A DNA stretch of 64,000 nucleotides, taken from NCBI GenBank assembly GCA_902624315.1, contig CACNXC010000004.1, positions 1-64,000 of the forward strand, given 5' to 3'. How positions within the stretch are numbered: the first letter of the stretch is position 1; the number at the start of each line of letters is the position of its first letter. This document shows, piece by piece, positions 17,705 through 31,598 of this stretch. Source of the DNA: an uncultured Pelagibacteraceae bacterium (GTDB lineage Bacteria; Pseudomonadota; Alphaproteobacteria; Pelagibacterales; Pelagibacteraceae). Position numbers and translations under genes: made by a program. Below the pieces are notes generated by a model, which saw nothing but the letters and a program-made list of their open reading frames with translations, did not search any database and was not told the origin of the DNA.

Positions 17705-19606
17705 ATGAATATGAAAAACATTGCAATGTGGGCTATCATAGTTTTTTTAACTATTGGTCTTTATAATATGTTTAAAAATCCCCAAACAAATATTAGAGGT
17801 GGGGACAAGGTTATATTCTCAGAATTCTTGACATCTGTAGAAAACGGAGAAGTATTAAAAGTAGAAATTCAAGGTAACAATATCAAAGGTGTGTATTCAA
17901 ATGGAAAATCATTTACAACTTATTCTCCTAACGATCCAAATTTAATTGAAAAACTTTCAGAAAAAGGAGTGAGTATTTCAGCTGCACCTATTGAAGAAAA
18001 AATGCCATCATTATTTGGTGTCCTGCTTTCATGGTTTCCTATGTTGTTATTAATTGCTGTTTGGATTTTTTTCATGAGACAAATGCAAGGTGGTAAAGGT
18101 GGAGCTATGGGTTTTGGAAGATCAAAAGCAAAAATGATGAATGAACTTAAGGGTAAAGTTACATTTAATGACGTTGCAGGTGTAGAAGAAGCAAAGGAAG
18201 AAGTTGAAGAAATTGTAGAATTTTTAAAAGATCCAAGAAAATTTAGTAGACTTGGGGGAAAAATACCTAGAGGTGCTTTATTGGTCGGTCCACCAGGCAC
18301 TGGAAAAACTTTATTAGCTAGAGCGATAGCTGGTGAAGCTGGAGTACCATTTTTTACGATCTCAGGATCAGATTTCGTTGAAATGTTTGTAGGAGTTGGT
18401 GCTTCTAGAGTGAGAGATATGTTTGAACAAGGAAAAAAAAATTCCCCTTGTATAATTTTCATAGATGAAATTGATGCTGTTGGAAGAAGTAGGGGCGCTG
18501 GTTTAGGTGGCGGAAATGATGAACGAGAACAAACTCTTAACCAGCTTTTAGTTGAGATGGATGGTTTTGATACAAATGAAGGAGTAATAATTATTGCTGC
18601 AACAAACAGACCAGATGTATTAGATCCCGCTTTATTAAGACCAGGTAGGTTTGATAGACAAGTGGTTGTATCCAATCCTGACATAATTGGACGAGAAAAA
18701 ATTTTAAAGGTTCATGTTAAAAAAATAAAAATGGCACCGGATGTTAATTTAAGAACTATTGCGAGAGGTACTCCTGGTTTTTCTGGGGCGGATTTAGCTA
18801 ATTTAGTAAATGAGTCGGCTTTATTGGCTGCTAGAAAAAATAAGAGAATTGTTACGCTAAATGAGTTTGAGGAGGCAAAGGATAAAGTAATGATGGGAGC
18901 TGAAAGACGTTCGATGGTGATGACCGAGGATGAAAAAAAATTAACAGCTTATCATGAAGGGGGTCATGCGCTCGTATCTTTTAACATGCCAAGTTATGAT
19001 CCTATACATAAAGCAACTATAATTCCCCGAGGTAGAGCATTAGGTATGGTTATGAATTTGCCAGAAAGAGATAAACATGGTCATTCTATAAAATATTTAA
19101 AAGCAAGGTTAGCAGTTTGTTTTGGTGGAAGAGTTGCAGAAGAAGTAATTTTTGGAAAAGATAATATATCAACAGGAGCAGGTGGAGGTAGTGGATCAGA
19201 TATAAATCAAGCTACGCAGCTTGCTAGAGCAATGGTAACTAAGTATGGAATGAGCGAGGAAATGGGACCTGTTGAATACGGCGAAAATCAAGAAGAGGTT
19301 TTTTTAGGAAGATCAGTAACGCAAACACAGTCAGTTTCTGAGGAAGTAGCACAAAAAATAGACAAAGAAATCAGAAAGCTTATAGATGAGGGTTACAATA
19401 CTGCAAAGAAAATTTTGACCGAAAAAGTTGAAGATTTACACAAAATTGCTAAAGCTCTTATGACTTATGAGACATTAACTGGAGAAGAGATTGAAAATAT
19501 AATCAATAAAAATATATACCCAGCAGACAAACAAGACTTGAAAGTAGAAGATGATAAAGGGTCAGCAATGGGTGCTCTAGGCCTAAAACCAAAAATTGTT
19601 CATTAG
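17705..19606 (+). CDS. ftsH: ATP-dependent zinc metalloprotease FtsH
   Basis: 633 aa. Two membrane segments (about residues 5-20 and 100-123) frame a periplasmic domain; the AAA module has Walker A GPPGTGKT, Walker [13 protein letters not shown] and the SRH ([18 protein letters not shown]). The zinc site is HEGGH, fitting HExxH though most FtsH have HEAGH. It degrades membrane and regulatory proteins and is regulated by HflKC, encoded at 45225-47205. A second ATG six bases on is an alternative start. Confidence 0.98.
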   Translation: MNMKNIAMWAIIVFLTIGLYNMFKNPQTNIRGGDKVIFSEFLTSVENGEVLKVEIQGNNIKGVYSNGKSFTTYSPNDPNLIEKLSEKGVSISAAPIEEKMPSLFGVLLSWFPMLLLIAVWIFFMRQMQGGKGGAMGFGRSKAKMMNELKGKVTFNDVAGVEEAKEEVEEIVEFLKDPRKFSRLGGKIPRGALLVGPPGTGKTLLARAIAGEAGVPFFTISGSDFVEMFVGVGASRVRDMFEQGKKNSPCIIFIDEIDAVGRSRGAGLGGGNDEREQTLNQLLVEMDGFDTNEGVIIIAATNRPDVLDPALLRPGRFDRQVVVSNPDIIGREKILKVHVKKIKMAPDVNLRTIARGTPGFSGADLANLVNESALLAARKNKRIVTLNEFEEAKDKVMMGAERRSMVMTEDEKKLTAYHEGGHALVSFNMPSYDPIHKATIIPRGRALGMVMNLPERDKHGHSIKYLKARLAVCFGGRVAEEVIFGKDNISTGAGGGSGSDINQATQLARAMVTKYGMSEEMGPVEYGENQEEVFLGRSVTQTQSVSEEVAQKIDKEIRKLIDEGYNTAKKILTEKVEDLHKIAKALMTYETLTGEEIENIINKNIYPADKQDLKVEDDKGSAMGALGLKPKIVH

Positions 19607-19611
19607 ACTTA

Positions 19612-20664
19612 ATGTCTAGATATTACACTAGAGTGTGTAATTTCTATTATGGTGCAAAATCTAAATTATTAGTTAAGAAAAAAAAGACTTTACCACTTCA
19701 TAATAATTCTGAAATTTCTTTTGATAAAATAGAAATAATAACAAGAAATTCAAAAAAATTAATTTCTCTAAATGAGGTGAACAAATTACATGTAAATTTA
19801 AAGACAAAAGTAAAAAAAGATCTAAGATTAATTACAAAAAAAAAAAGAAATATTAAAAATTTAAATTTTCAAAATATTCCTCAAATAATGGGTATTTTAA
19901 ATATTACTCCAGACAGTTTCTCAGATGGAGGAAAATTTTTTAATTATGCATCAGCCAAAAAACAATTAAATTTTCTTTTAAACTCTGGCGCAAACCTTGT
20001 TGATATTGGAGCAGAGACCACTAAACCTGGATCTAAAGCTATTAAATCAAAAATAGAATGGAATAGACTCAAAAATATTTTAAAATTAATTGATAAAAAA
20101 AATTTTATATCTCTAGATACTAGAAAATCAGAAATCATGGAAAAGGGAATTAAACTAGGAGTAAAATTGATTAATGATGTTTCTGGTCTTAATTTTGATA
20201 AAAACTCAATCAAGATTTTAAAAAAGTATAACATACCTTTCGTACTCCAACACTCACTTGGTAATCCTGACGTAATGCAAAAAAATCCAAAATATAAAAA
20301 TGTATTATTAGATATTTACGATTTTTTTGAAGAAAAATTAAATAATTTACGTCAAAATGGAATTTATCATAATAATATAATCTTAGACCCTGGTATAGGT
20401 TTTGGAAAAAATTTGAAACATAATATGACGATAATTAAAAATATATCAATTTACCATTCTTTGGGTTTACCTATATTGCTTGGTATTTCCAGAAAAAGAT
20501 TTATAAAAGATTTATCTGGAAGTAATGATAGTTCTTTAAGAATTGGAGGAACAATAAGTAGCAGTATTTTTGCAATGTTACAGGGTGTACAAATGTTGAG
20601 AGTTCATGATGTCAACGAAGTTAATCAAGCTATAAAAGTTTTCAAAGCACTTATAAATAAATAA
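19612..20664 (+). CDS. folP: dihydropteroate synthase with N-terminal extension
   Basis: 350 aa. The DHPS core starts near residue 90: IPQIMGILNITPDSFSDGG, GANLVDIGAETTKPGS, FISLDTRKSEIM, LINDVSGL, ILDPGIGFGKN and LLGISRKRF. It makes 7,8-dihydropteroate from pABA. The roughly 85-residue N-terminal extension (start MSRYYTRVCNFYYGAKSK) is of a kind seen in other alphaproteobacteria. A run of eleven A at 19836-19846 lies in the extension, just upstream of the core. The stop overlaps glmM by one base. Confidence 0.94.
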   Translation: MSRYYTRVCNFYYGAKSKLLVKKKKTLPLHNNSEISFDKIEIITRNSKKLISLNEVNKLHVNLKTKVKKDLRLITKKKRNIKNLNFQNIPQIMGILNITPDSFSDGGKFFNYASAKKQLNFLLNSGANLVDIGAETTKPGSKAIKSKIEWNRLKNILKLIDKKNFISLDTRKSEIMEKGIKLGVKLINDVSGLNFDKNSIKILKKYNIPFVLQHSLGNPDVMQKNPKYKNVLLDIYDFFEEKLNNLRQNGIYHNNIILDPGIGFGKNLKHNMTIIKNISIYHSLGLPILLGISRKRFIKDLSGSNDSSLRIGGTISSSIFAMLQGVQMLRVHDVNEVNQAIKVFKALINK

Positions 20665-21989
20665 TGAAGTATTTTGGCACTGATGGAATTAGAGGGCAGG
20701 TAAATAGTGGAAACATTAATGGAGATATGTTCTTTAAGTTTGGACTAGCAGCAGGAAAATATTTTACAAATTTAAAAAAAAGAAAACAAACAGCAATTAT
20801 TGCTAAAGATACTAGACTTTCAGGATACGCATTAGAACCAGCATTAGTTTCTGGTTTAGCTTCTGCAGGAATGCATGTTTATACACTGGGTCCATTGCCT
20901 ACTAATGGCCTTGCAATGTTGACAAAATCAATGAACGCAAATCTTGGTATTATGATCACTGCTTCGCACAATTTATTTTATGATAATGGTTTAAAGTTAT
21001 TCGGTCCTGATGGATTAAAACTATCTGATAAAATTCAAAAAAAAATTGAAAATTTAATAGATAGCAAAGTTCAAAAACACTTATCAAATCCAAAAAAATT
21101 AGGAAGGGTTAAAAGGCTAGAGACTGGAACTGATGAATATATTAAAATTTGTAAAAAAAAGTTGTCAAGAAACTTTAAGTTAAATAACTTGAAAGTAGTT
21201 CTAGATTGTGCAAATGGAGCTGGATATAAATCTGCACCAAAATTAATCAGATCACTTGGAGCAAAATTGAAAGTTATAGGCAATAAACCAAATGGTTTTA
21301 ATATTAATAAAAATTGTGGCTCAACTTTTCCAGAAAAACTACAAAGAAATGTTAAAAAATTCAAAGCAGATTTGGGTATATCTTTAGATGGAGATGCTGA
21401 CAGAATAATAATGTGTGATGAAAAAGGATCTATAATTGATGGTGATCAAATTATTGCTGCATTGGCTTTACAATGGAAAAAGAGAAAAATTCTTAAAGGA
21501 GGCGTTGTCGGGACATTAATGTCAAACTATGGTTTAGAAAAATTTTTAAAAGAGAAAGGTATTAAATTTTTAAGAGCTAATGTTGGGGACAGATATGTTA
21601 AGGAATTGATGCAAAAGAAAAAATTCAATTTAGGAGGAGAACAGTCGGGTCATATTATTTTAGGAAAATTTGCAACAACTGGCGATGGTGTGCTTGTTGC
21701 TTTAGAGATTATCAAATCAATGAATAGAAAAACTAAAGCCAGTGATTTTTTTAACGTCTTTAAAAAAATTCCACAAATTTTAGAAAATATAAAAATAAAA
21801 GATGATAAAATACTTAAAAATCACTCTGTTAAAAGATCCGTTAAAATTGCAAAAAAATTGATTAAAAATCAAGGTCGAATTCTTGTAAGAAAATCAGGCA
21901 CTGAACCAAAGATAAGAATAATGGGTGAGAGCGAAAATAAAATTTTGCTTAAAAAATGTATAAAAATGATTTCAAAAGAATTTAAATAA
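20664..21989 (+). CDS. glmM: phosphoglucosamine mutase
   Basis: 441 aa. Phosphoserine Ser101 in MITASHN, metal-binding DGDADRI, sugar-binding LGGEQSGHII and C-terminal phosphate-binding VRKSGTEPKIRIM are present. It interconverts glucosamine-6-phosphate and glucosamine-1-phosphate for peptidoglycan and lipopolysaccharide precursors. ftsH-folP-glmM is a common proteobacterial linkage. Starts at the folP stop (TAATG). Confidence 0.97.
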   Translation: MKYFGTDGIRGQVNSGNINGDMFFKFGLAAGKYFTNLKKRKQTAIIAKDTRLSGYALEPALVSGLASAGMHVYTLGPLPTNGLAMLTKSMNANLGIMITASHNLFYDNGLKLFGPDGLKLSDKIQKKIENLIDSKVQKHLSNPKKLGRVKRLETGTDEYIKICKKKLSRNFKLNNLKVVLDCANGAGYKSAPKLIRSLGAKLKVIGNKPNGFNINKNCGSTFPEKLQRNVKKFKADLGISLDGDADRIIMCDEKGSIIDGDQIIAALALQWKKRKILKGGVVGTLMSNYGLEKFLKEKGIKFLRANVGDRYVKELMQKKKFNLGGEQSGHIILGKFATTGDGVLVALEIIKSMNRKTKASDFFNVFKKIPQILENIKIKDDKILKNHSVKRSVKIAKKLIKNQGRILVRKSGTEPKIRIMGESENKILLKKCIKMISKEFK

Positions 21990-21990
21990 A

Positions 21991-24985
<2,995 letters not shown>

Positions 24986-24993
24986 AATGAGTT

Positions 24994-25021
24994 TATCTAA
25001 TTAATTATTTATATTTTTCAA
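24994..25021 (-). promoter_or_regulatory. rpoH promoter, near-leaderless
   Basis: On the minus strand a -35 TTGAAA (25021-25016) and -10 TAGATA (24999-24994) are 16 bases apart. The -10 ends eight bases before the rpoH ATG, so transcription should start at about the first codon. Confidence 0.45.
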
Positions 25022-25025
25022 TGAT

Positions 25026-26006
25026 TTATTTATTAGTATTTCTTAGTATTTTTAAAATATTCTCAAGTTCCAAAGGTAAATTTGAGTTGAAAGTCATTTC
25101 TTTGTCTTTCGTGGGGTGAATGAATCCTAGAGTCTTAGCATGAAGAAATTGTCTATTAAGACTATTTAAATTTTGCTCTATCAACGGATTAATGTTTTTA
25201 ATTTTCTTAAACTTTTTTTTATATTTATCATCACCAACAATACTATTTCCTAAAAAATTCATGTGAACTCTAATTTGATGGGTTCTACCTGTTTCTAGTT
25301 TGCATTCTACTAAACTTAAAGTTGGTGTGTGTTTATTTTCAAAAATTTCAATAGTTCTATAATTGGTTATTGCTTTTTTTCCTTTAGTCTGACTAACTTC
25401 CATCATTTGTCTATTCTTTGAACTTCGTGTTATTAAAGTTTCAATTTTCCCCTTAGAAGGTCTTACTTTTCCCCATATTAATAATTGATAAACTCTTGTT
25501 ATAGAGTGTTTATTAAACTGATTAGATAAGTTTTCATGTGATAGATTATTTTTTGCTATGACTACTAAACCTGATGTATTTTTGTCTATCCTGTGTACTA
25601 TTCCCGGTCTAAGTTCATCACCAATACTTGAAAGAGAGTCTTTATCGTAATCTACTAACGCATTTACAATTGTATTGTCAAAATTTCCAGCTCCTGGATG
25701 CATCACAATACCTGCTGGTTTGTTTAGCACTATTATATCTTTATCCTCATGAACAATATCTAATTTGAATTTAAATGGTTTCAGCGAAGCTTTTTTAGGC
25801 TCTGGAATTATTAATTCAATAGCATCGTCTTTTAAAACCTTCTTAGCAGGATCTAAAATAACTTTATCATTAATCTTAAGTTTCTTGCCTAATATTAAGT
25901 TTTTTATTCTAGTTCTACTTATCTCATTTTCCTTACTATTAATAAAAACATCCACACGCATATTTTTATTACTTTCTTTTACAATCAAATTTATTTTTTT
26001 TTTCAT
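25026..26006 (-). CDS. rluD: 23S rRNA pseudouridine synthase, RluD type
   Basis: 326 aa. An N-terminal S4 RNA-binding domain (about residues 15-70, SRTRIKNLILGKKLKIND) precedes the RluA-family catalytic domain with Asp141 in HRIDKNTSGLVV, plus NKPAGIVMHPG and GRTHQIRVHM. It should isomerise uridines in helix 69 of 23S rRNA. RluC is an alternative but the order of motifs fits RluD. Divergent from tRNA-Arg. Confidence 0.92.
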   Translation of the reverse strand: MKKKINLIVKESNKNMRVDVFINSKENEISRTRIKNLILGKKLKINDKVILDPAKKVLKDDAIELIIPEPKKASLKPFKFKLDIVHEDKDIIVLNKPAGIVMHPGAGNFDNTIVNALVDYDKDSLSSIGDELRPGIVHRIDKNTSGLVVIAKNNLSHENLSNQFNKHSITRVYQLLIWGKVRPSKGKIETLITRSSKNRQMMEVSQTKGKKAITNYRTIEIFENKHTPTLSLVECKLETGRTHQIRVHMNFLGNSIVGDDKYKKKFKKIKNINPLIEQNLNSLNRQFLHAKTLGFIHPTKDKEMTFNSNLPLELENILKILRNTNK

Positions 26007-26029
26007 AAAATGATATATTACTATTATAT

Positions 26030-26106
26030 GCGCTTGTAGCTCAACTGGATAGAGCGCCTGACTTCGGATCAGGAGGTTCTGGGTTCGACTCCTAGCAGGC
26101 GCACCA
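26030..26106 (+). tRNA. tRNA-Arg (TCG anticodon)
   Basis: A complete cloverleaf: acceptor GCGCTTG/CAGGCGC, D stem GCTC/GAGC, anticodon stem CCTGA/TCAGG with loop CTTCGGA (anticodon TCG), T arm CTGGG-TTCGACT-CCTAG, encoded CCA. It reads CGN arginine codons. It is squeezed between the divergent rluD start (23 bases away) and the convergent ABC permease stop (one base away). Confidence 0.97.
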
Positions 26107-26107
26107 A

Positions 26108-26899
26108 TTATTCACCCATATTAATTAATGTTCCTTTAATTCGAGCTCTCAAAAAAGATAAATAAAATAGAATTATTCCGATGATTAAATAGATCAGGTT
26201 TAACAAGTATGCTTGTTTTAAATTTGTATAATCAATTGAACCATTTAAAAGTATGTTTCTAGTCTCATCGAAAATATAAACAAGTGGTAAACCTTTTGCT
26301 ATGAATTGAAATAATTCTGGTAGAATTTCTATTGGATAATATATGCATCCTAAAGGAGCTAGCAAAAATAGGGATGACCATGCAATATTTTCAAAAGATG
26401 GACCAAATCTAATTAGTCCTGAACTCACAAACAACCCAAGTGTTATTCCAAAAAGATATAAACTAAGGAATAGGAATAAAAGTGGTATTCCTAATTTTAA
26501 AATTGATACACCAAATAGAGGAGAGGTAAGCATTATCGCAGGAACCAATCCTATCAAAGTCCTTATCAAAGCTGTAAAAATTAATGAAATAATAATTTCT
26601 TTAAGCTTTAGGGGAGCAATAAACAAATTTGTGAAATTTCTACTCCAGATTTCTTCTAAAAAAAGCATGTTAAAACTAATACTTGATCTAAAAAGAATAT
26701 CGTAAAGTATTGCGCAAGTTAAAATTACTCCCAAAGTATTGCTATAGTAGTCACTATGTATTGAGAAGAACTTCGAGATAAAACCCCATAAAATTATTTG
26801 AATTGTCGGCCAATAAATTAAATCCAAAATTCTTGGTAAAGAACTTTTAATTAAATAAAAGTGTCTTAGAAAAAGACCATACATTTTATTGAAATTCAT
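26108..26899 (-). CDS. ABC-2 type transporter permease
   Basis: 263 aa with about six hydrophobic segments typical of ABC-2 permeases (IQIILWGFISKFF, TLGVILTCAILYDILF, TALIRTLIGLVPAIML, LLFLFLSLYLFGITLGLF, IAWSSLFLLAPLGCIYYPIE, LLNLIYLIIGIILFYLSFLR). The LGCIYYPIEILPE segment is characteristic of this permease group. It forms an exporter with the ATPase upstream, whose stop it overlaps by four bases. Substrate unknown. Confidence 0.88.
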   Translation of the reverse strand: MNFNKMYGLFLRHFYLIKSSLPRILDLIYWPTIQIILWGFISKFFSIHSDYYSNTLGVILTCAILYDILFRSSISFNMLFLEEIWSRNFTNLFIAPLKLKEIIISLIFTALIRTLIGLVPAIMLTSPLFGVSILKLGIPLLFLFLSLYLFGITLGLFVSSGLIRFGPSFENIAWSSLFLLAPLGCIYYPIEILPELFQFIAKGLPLVYIFDETRNILLNGSIDYTNLKQAYLLNLIYLIIGIILFYLSFLRARIKGTLINMGE

Positions 26900-27624
26900 A
26901 CTTTTTCCCTTGTTAGTTTTAAAAAAACTTCTTCCATATTTTTTCTTCCATGTTTTTTAATTAATTCCTCTGGTCTACCCTCATCAATAATTGACCCTTT
27001 ATTCATCATTAAAACTGAAGAACATAGTCTCTCTACCTCTGCCATATTGTGTGATGCTAATAGAATAGATGTTTTATTTTCCTGTTGATATTCCTCTAAA
27101 AAACTTCTAACAAAATCACCTGTTTCAGGATCAAGTGATGCCGTAGGTTCATCAAGAAGTAAAACTTTTGGATTATTAATTATTGATTTTGCAAGACTAA
27201 CCCTATTTTTTTGACCAGATGACAACTCCCCAGTTAATTTATCTATAAATTCGTAGAGTCTTAATTTTTCACACAGATATTCAATTTTTTCCTTATGATT
27301 GTTTACATCATAAAGCCTCCCATAAACTTCTAAATTTTGTCTAACTGTCAATTTTTTTGGCAACTCTATATAAGGTGATATAAAATTTAATTGATTTAAT
27401 AAATCTACACGTTGATTTTCAATTTCGACACCATTTATTAAAACTTTTCCTTTTGATGGTTTTAACAAACCTAAAATCATACCGATTGTAGTAGTTTTTC
27501 CACAACCATTAGGACCAAGTATACCAATAATTTCATTTTGATTTACTTTAAAAGAAACTTCTTTTACTGCTTCTTTTGTATTATAAGTTTTTGATAATCC
27601 TATTACTTCAAGTGGTTTTTTCAT
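26896..27624 (-). CDS. ABC-2 type transporter ATP-binding protein
   Basis: 242 aa. Walker A GPNGCGKTT, signature LSSGQKNRVSLAKSI (Ser in place of the usual Gly in LSGGQ), Walker B VLLLDEPTASLD and switch His in LLASHNMAEVERL. Family members of the CcmA/NodI/DrrA kind drive export of lipids, polysaccharide or drugs. It overlaps the tsaC gene by 17 nt and the permease by four, so all three are probably co-transcribed. Confidence 0.93.
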   Translation of the reverse strand: MKKPLEVIGLSKTYNTKEAVKEVSFKVNQNEIIGILGPNGCGKTTTIGMILGLLKPSKGKVLINGVEIENQRVDLLNQLNFISPYIELPKKLTVRQNLEVYGRLYDVNNHKEKIEYLCEKLRLYEFIDKLTGELSSGQKNRVSLAKSIINNPKVLLLDEPTASLDPETGDFVRSFLEEYQQENKTSILLASHNMAEVERLCSSVLMMNKGSIIDEGRPEELIKKHGRKNMEEVFLKLTREKV

Positions 27625-28555
27625 TGAATCTTGATGCTCTTAATAACCTATCATTAATTGTTTTACCATATCCTCTATCAGGAATTTTACATACTGCAAT
27701 CGAGCTGTATTTCTTTTTTTTTATTTTTCTTAAAGTAGAATATAAATTTTTTGCAGCTTCTTTTAGATTTCCTTGTTGTGACAAAAAATAATAATTTGGT
27801 TTACTTACTTTTTTCTTTCTAATCAATAAGTATGCCTCATCTTTACGAATATTTTTTGCATTAAGTCTGATGGGCAAACCTGGCGAATAATGAACCTTAA
27901 ATTGGCCGGGTGAAACGATTTTTGAAGGTTTGTTATTTATTGTTATTTTTTTTCCTAATATTTTTTGAATAGTTGAAACATTTAAGCCTCCCAATCTTAA
28001 GATTTTAGGTTTCTCTCTAAGGTCAATAATTGTTGATTCTACCCCAATAGATGATTTTCCGCCCTCAAGTATGTACTTAATTTTTTTTCCAAAATCTTCT
28101 TTTACATGATTAGATGTAACAGCACTAACCCTAGATGAGGGATTAGCACTTGGAGCTGCTAAAGGAAATTCTAAAATTTTTAGTAATCTTCTCGTGACTG
28201 AGTGCCGCGGAAATCTTACTGCCAATGTATTTTTTTTGTTAGTAATCATTTTTGAAATTTTTGATGATTTTTTAAGATTTAGTATAAAAGTTAAAGGACC
28301 AGGACAAAATTTTTTATATAGTTTAATAAAGTCATTGTTTAAATGACAATCTTTTTTCAACCTTTGAATATTCAGATAATGAACTATTAGAGGGTTATTT
28401 TTTGGTCTTTTTTTAAGTTTATATATTTTTTGACAGGCTTGGTCTGAGTAGGCATTACCCGCCAAACCATAAACTGTTTCTGTAGGTATAGCAATACACT
28501 CCCTTTTATATAGAAGTTTTTTTGCTTTTTTAATATTTGCAAGATTAATTTTCAT
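27608..28555 (-). CDS. tsaC: L-threonylcarbamoyladenylate synthase, Sua5 type
   Basis: 315 aa. The YrdC domain has AIPTETVYGLAGNA, KRPKNNPLIVH, CPGPLTFIL, LAVRFPRH and PLAAPSANPSS; the longer length comes from a C-terminal Sua5 domain after SPGQFKVHYSPGLP (about residue 218). It makes the TC-AMP used for t6A37 in tRNAs reading ANN codons. Divergent from xseB with only 20 bases between. Confidence 0.95.
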   Translation of the reverse strand: MKINLANIKKAKKLLYKRECIAIPTETVYGLAGNAYSDQACQKIYKLKKRPKNNPLIVHYLNIQRLKKDCHLNNDFIKLYKKFCPGPLTFILNLKKSSKISKMITNKKNTLAVRFPRHSVTRRLLKILEFPLAAPSANPSSRVSAVTSNHVKEDFGKKIKYILEGGKSSIGVESTIIDLREKPKILRLGGLNVSTIQKILGKKITINNKPSKIVSPGQFKVHYSPGLPIRLNAKNIRKDEAYLLIRKKKVSKPNYYFLSQQGNLKEAAKNLYSTLRKIKKKKYSSIAVCKIPDRGYGKTINDRLLRASRFNEKTT

Positions 28556-28575
28556 GTATTATCTGAGAGTATTAT

Positions 28576-28830
28576 ATGAAAGATAAAGATTTACCAAATG
28601 ATTATGAATCTTCGTCTCTGGAGGAATTAACTCTCGAAGCTAATAAGATAATTGAGGATTTAGAAAGTCAAAAAGATTTACAAAATTCAATTGAAAAATA
28701 TCAAAATTTGATAAAACTTAACAATATCATCGAGAAAAAATTTAAAAAAAAAGTCACCGATATTAATTCAACAACAAAAGATAATATATCTAAGATAACC
28801 TCAAAAAATAATGCAAAAAAAACTAAATAA
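28576..28830 (+). CDS. xseB: exodeoxyribonuclease VII small subunit
   Basis: 84 aa; the SLEELTLEANKIIEDLESQKDL start and helical NSIEKYQNLIKLNNIIEKK match XseB, followed by a Lys-rich tail. With XseA (not in the window) it degrades single-stranded DNA. xseB-ispA-dxs is a classic proteobacterial order, and it overlaps ispA by 20 nt. Confidence 0.88.
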   Translation: MKDKDLPNDYESSSLEELTLEANKIIEDLESQKDLQNSIEKYQNLIKLNNIIEKKFKKKVTDINSTTKDNISKITSKNNAKKTK

Positions 28831-29683
28831 AATTGCTAAAGACACAAATATTTTTTTAAAAAGATTTATAAAAAAGCAAAAAAAATCAGAACTGATTGTC
28901 CCAATGCAATATGGATTATTTTCGGGTGGCAAAAAAATAAGATCAAAAATACTAGTTGATGTTGGTTCAATATTTAATTTAAATTATAGAACCTTACTAA
29001 TTATTGGTGCTGCTGTTGAATGTATTCATGCTTATTCACTTATTCATGACGATTTACCATGTATGGATAATGATTTAATAAGACGAGGTAAGCCTTCTAC
29101 TCATATCAAATTTGGAGAGTCTACAGCTGTTCTTGCTGGAAACTCACTCTTAACTATGGCATTCGAAATTTTGAGTCACAAAGACTTGAATGTTAATGAA
29201 AAAACAAAAATTAGATTAATTAATAAAATTTCTGAGAGTTCTGGACATCTAGGGATTGCGGGTGGTCAATATTTAGATCTTAGCTATGAACATAAGAAAA
29301 TTTCGGAAAAAAAAATAATTGAAATGGAAATAAAAAAAACTGGAAAACTATTTAGTTTTTGTTGTGTAGCTCCATTAATTTTAAAGAACAAAAGTAAAAA
29401 AGATATCCAAAAATTTGAAAATATTGGAGCTGATATAGGATTACTATTTCAAGTTGCTGACGATTTAATTGATTATAATGGAAGTCTTTCTGCTGCAGGA
29501 AAAAAAACTGGAAAAGATAAGAAAAAAGGTAAAGCAACTCTTATTAGTTTACTGGGAGATAAAAATACTATTAAATATGCGAATAAACTAATTTTAAAAA
29601 TAAATACTAAGTTAAAAAAGTATGGACCAAAATCTAAGAATTTAACCGAAACTCTAAATTATATTTTAAATAGAAATAAATGA
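28811..29683 (+). CDS. ispA: farnesyl/geranyl diphosphate synthase (IspA)
   Basis: 290 aa. FARM motif DDLPCMDND ([12 protein letters not shown]), [22 protein letters not shown], and the second Asp-rich motif VADDLIDY. The pair DDx4D with short-chain IspA context points to farnesyl diphosphate synthesis. It sits between xseB and dxs; the stop overlaps dxs (ATGA). Confidence 0.94.
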   Translation: MQKKLNKIAKDTNIFLKRFIKKQKKSELIVPMQYGLFSGGKKIRSKILVDVGSIFNLNYRTLLIIGAAVECIHAYSLIHDDLPCMDNDLIRRGKPSTHIKFGESTAVLAGNSLLTMAFEILSHKDLNVNEKTKIRLINKISESSGHLGIAGGQYLDLSYEHKKISEKKIIEMEIKKTGKLFSFCCVAPLILKNKSKKDIQKFENIGADIGLLFQVADDLIDYNGSLSAAGKKTGKDKKKGKATLISLLGDKNTIKYANKLILKINTKLKKYGPKSKNLTETLNYILNRNK

Positions 29684-31593
29684 AAAAAAATTACGAATTT
29701 TTAGATCAGATTAATTTTCCATCAGACTTAAAAAAAGTTCCTGAAACAAAACTGCAAAAGGTTGCTGATGAATTAAGAGAGGAAATGATCGATGCAGTAT
29801 CAGTTACTGGAGGACATTTGGGTGCTAGTTTAGGTGTAGTAGAATTAAGCGTAGCATTACATTATATTTTTAACACACCAAGTGATAAATTAATTTGGGA
29901 TGTAGGACACCAATGTTATCCACATAAAATTTTAACAGGAAGAAAAGATAAAATAAGAACACTTCGGCAAGGAGGGGGTCTCTCAGGATTTACTAAGCGT
30001 TTAGAAAGTGAATATGATCCTTTCGGAGCTGCGCATAGTTCTACCTCAATTTCATCAGCTTTGGGAATTGCAGAAGCAAATAAATTATCAAAAAAATCAG
30101 AGAATGTTATAGCAGTGATTGGTGATGGTGCAATAAGTGCAGGTATGGCTTATGAGGCCATGAACAATGCAGGTGCCTCTAAGACTAAAATGATTGTGAT
30201 ATTGAATGATAACGACATGTCAATTGCAAGGCCTGTTGGAGCAATGGGAACATATTTAGCTAAAATTTTTTCTGGTAAAATTTATTTTAGTTTAAGAGAA
30301 ACTATAAAATTGATTACATCAGCATTTTCAAAAAGATTTAGTGCAAAAGCGGGTAAAGCTGAAGATTTATTAAGATCAGCTGTAACTGGTGGAACTTTAT
30401 TTAGTTCATTAGGTTTCTATTATATTGGTCCTATAGATGGCCATGACCTTTCTTCATTGATTCCAATTTTAAGAAATGCAAGAGACTCAAAACACCAAGG
30501 TCCTATATTAATTCATATAAAAACGAAAAAAGGAAAAGGTTATTCTTTTGCTGAGGAGGCAAAAGATCATTATCATGGGGTATCCAAATTTAATGTTAAG
30601 ACTGGAGAACAGGAAAAAAGTTCCAGTAAAGTACCATCATACACTAAAGTTTTTGCTGATACTCTGATACAACACGCAAAAAAAGATAGTAAAATAATTG
30701 CAATAACAGCAGCAATGCCAGATGGAACTGGATTAAGCAATTTTAGAAAAGAATTTCCAGATAGAACTTATGATGTTGGTATTGCAGAACAACATGCTGT
30801 TACGTTTGCAGCTGGTTTAGCGACTGAGAATTACAAACCTTATGCAGCAATTTACTCAACATTTCTTCAGAGAGCATATGATCAAGTCGTTCATGATGTT
30901 GCAATTCAGAGTTTACCTGTAAGATTTGCAATAGATAGAGCAGGATTAGTTGGAGCTGATGGACCTACACACGCTGGTAGTTTTGACACGACTTATTTAG
31001 CAACACTACCAAATTTTATTGTAATGGCTGCAAGTGATGAGGCCGAGTTGGTAAGAATGATTAATACTTCTACAGAAATTAATGATAGACCTTGTGCATT
31101 CAGATATCCAAGAGGGACTGGTATTGGATCAATATTGCCATCAATTAATGAAAAGATAGAGATTGGTAAATCAAGAATTATTCAAGATGGAAAAAAGTTA
31201 GCTTTAATAAACTTTGGTGCAAGATTAAGTGAAAGTTTAAGGGCATCAGAAAATTTAAAAAAAAAAGGTGTTAATATTACAATAGTGGATGCAAGATTTG
31301 CCAAGCCATTGGATGAAAATTTGATATGGCAATTAGCAACAACACACGAGGCAATTGTAACTATTGAGGAGGGGTCAATTGGTGGATTCGGTTCTCATGT
31401 GATTGATTTTTTAACAAAAAAGGGACTAATGGACTCAAATTTAAAATTTAGATCAATGAAACTTCCAGATATTTTTATTGATCAAGACAAACCTGAAAAC
31501 ATGTATAAACTCGCAAATTTAGATAGCATTTCTATTGAAGAACAAATTTTAGATGTATTAAATTCAAATATTATCTTACAAAAACAAAAATAA
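29680..31593 (+). CDS. dxs: 1-deoxy-D-xylulose-5-phosphate synthase
   Basis: 637 aa. Thiamine diphosphate motif [57 protein letters not shown], and [16 protein letters not shown] with [17 protein letters not shown]. It makes DXP from pyruvate and glyceraldehyde-3-phosphate, first step of the non-mevalonate isoprenoid pathway. Convergent with aroC, five bases apart and without a terminator. Confidence 0.98.
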   Translation: MKKNYEFLDQINFPSDLKKVPETKLQKVADELREEMIDAVSVTGGHLGASLGVVELSVALHYIFNTPSDKLIWDVGHQCYPHKILTGRKDKIRTLRQGGGLSGFTKRLESEYDPFGAAHSSTSISSALGIAEANKLSKKSENVIAVIGDGAISAGMAYEAMNNAGASKTKMIVILNDNDMSIARPVGAMGTYLAKIFSGKIYFSLRETIKLITSAFSKRFSAKAGKAEDLLRSAVTGGTLFSSLGFYYIGPIDGHDLSSLIPILRNARDSKHQGPILIHIKTKKGKGYSFAEEAKDHYHGVSKFNVKTGEQEKSSSKVPSYTKVFADTLIQHAKKDSKIIAITAAMPDGTGLSNFRKEFPDRTYDVGIAEQHAVTFAAGLATENYKPYAAIYSTFLQRAYDQVVHDVAIQSLPVRFAIDRAGLVGADGPTHAGSFDTTYLATLPNFIVMAASDEAELVRMINTSTEINDRPCAFRYPRGTGIGSILPSINEKIEIGKSRIIQDGKKLALINFGARLSESLRASENLKKKGVNITIVDARFAKPLDENLIWQLATTHEAIVTIEEGSIGGFGSHVIDFLTKKGLMDSNLKFRSMKLPDIFIDQDKPENMYKLANLDSISIEEQILDVLNSNIILQKQK

Positions 31594-31598
31594 AGTGG

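Noticed and set aside
17920-18684. 254-codon minus-strand open frame inside ftsH
   Set aside because: It lies wholly within highly conserved ftsH sequence and reads as a Ser/Pro-rich complement; no promoter or SD.
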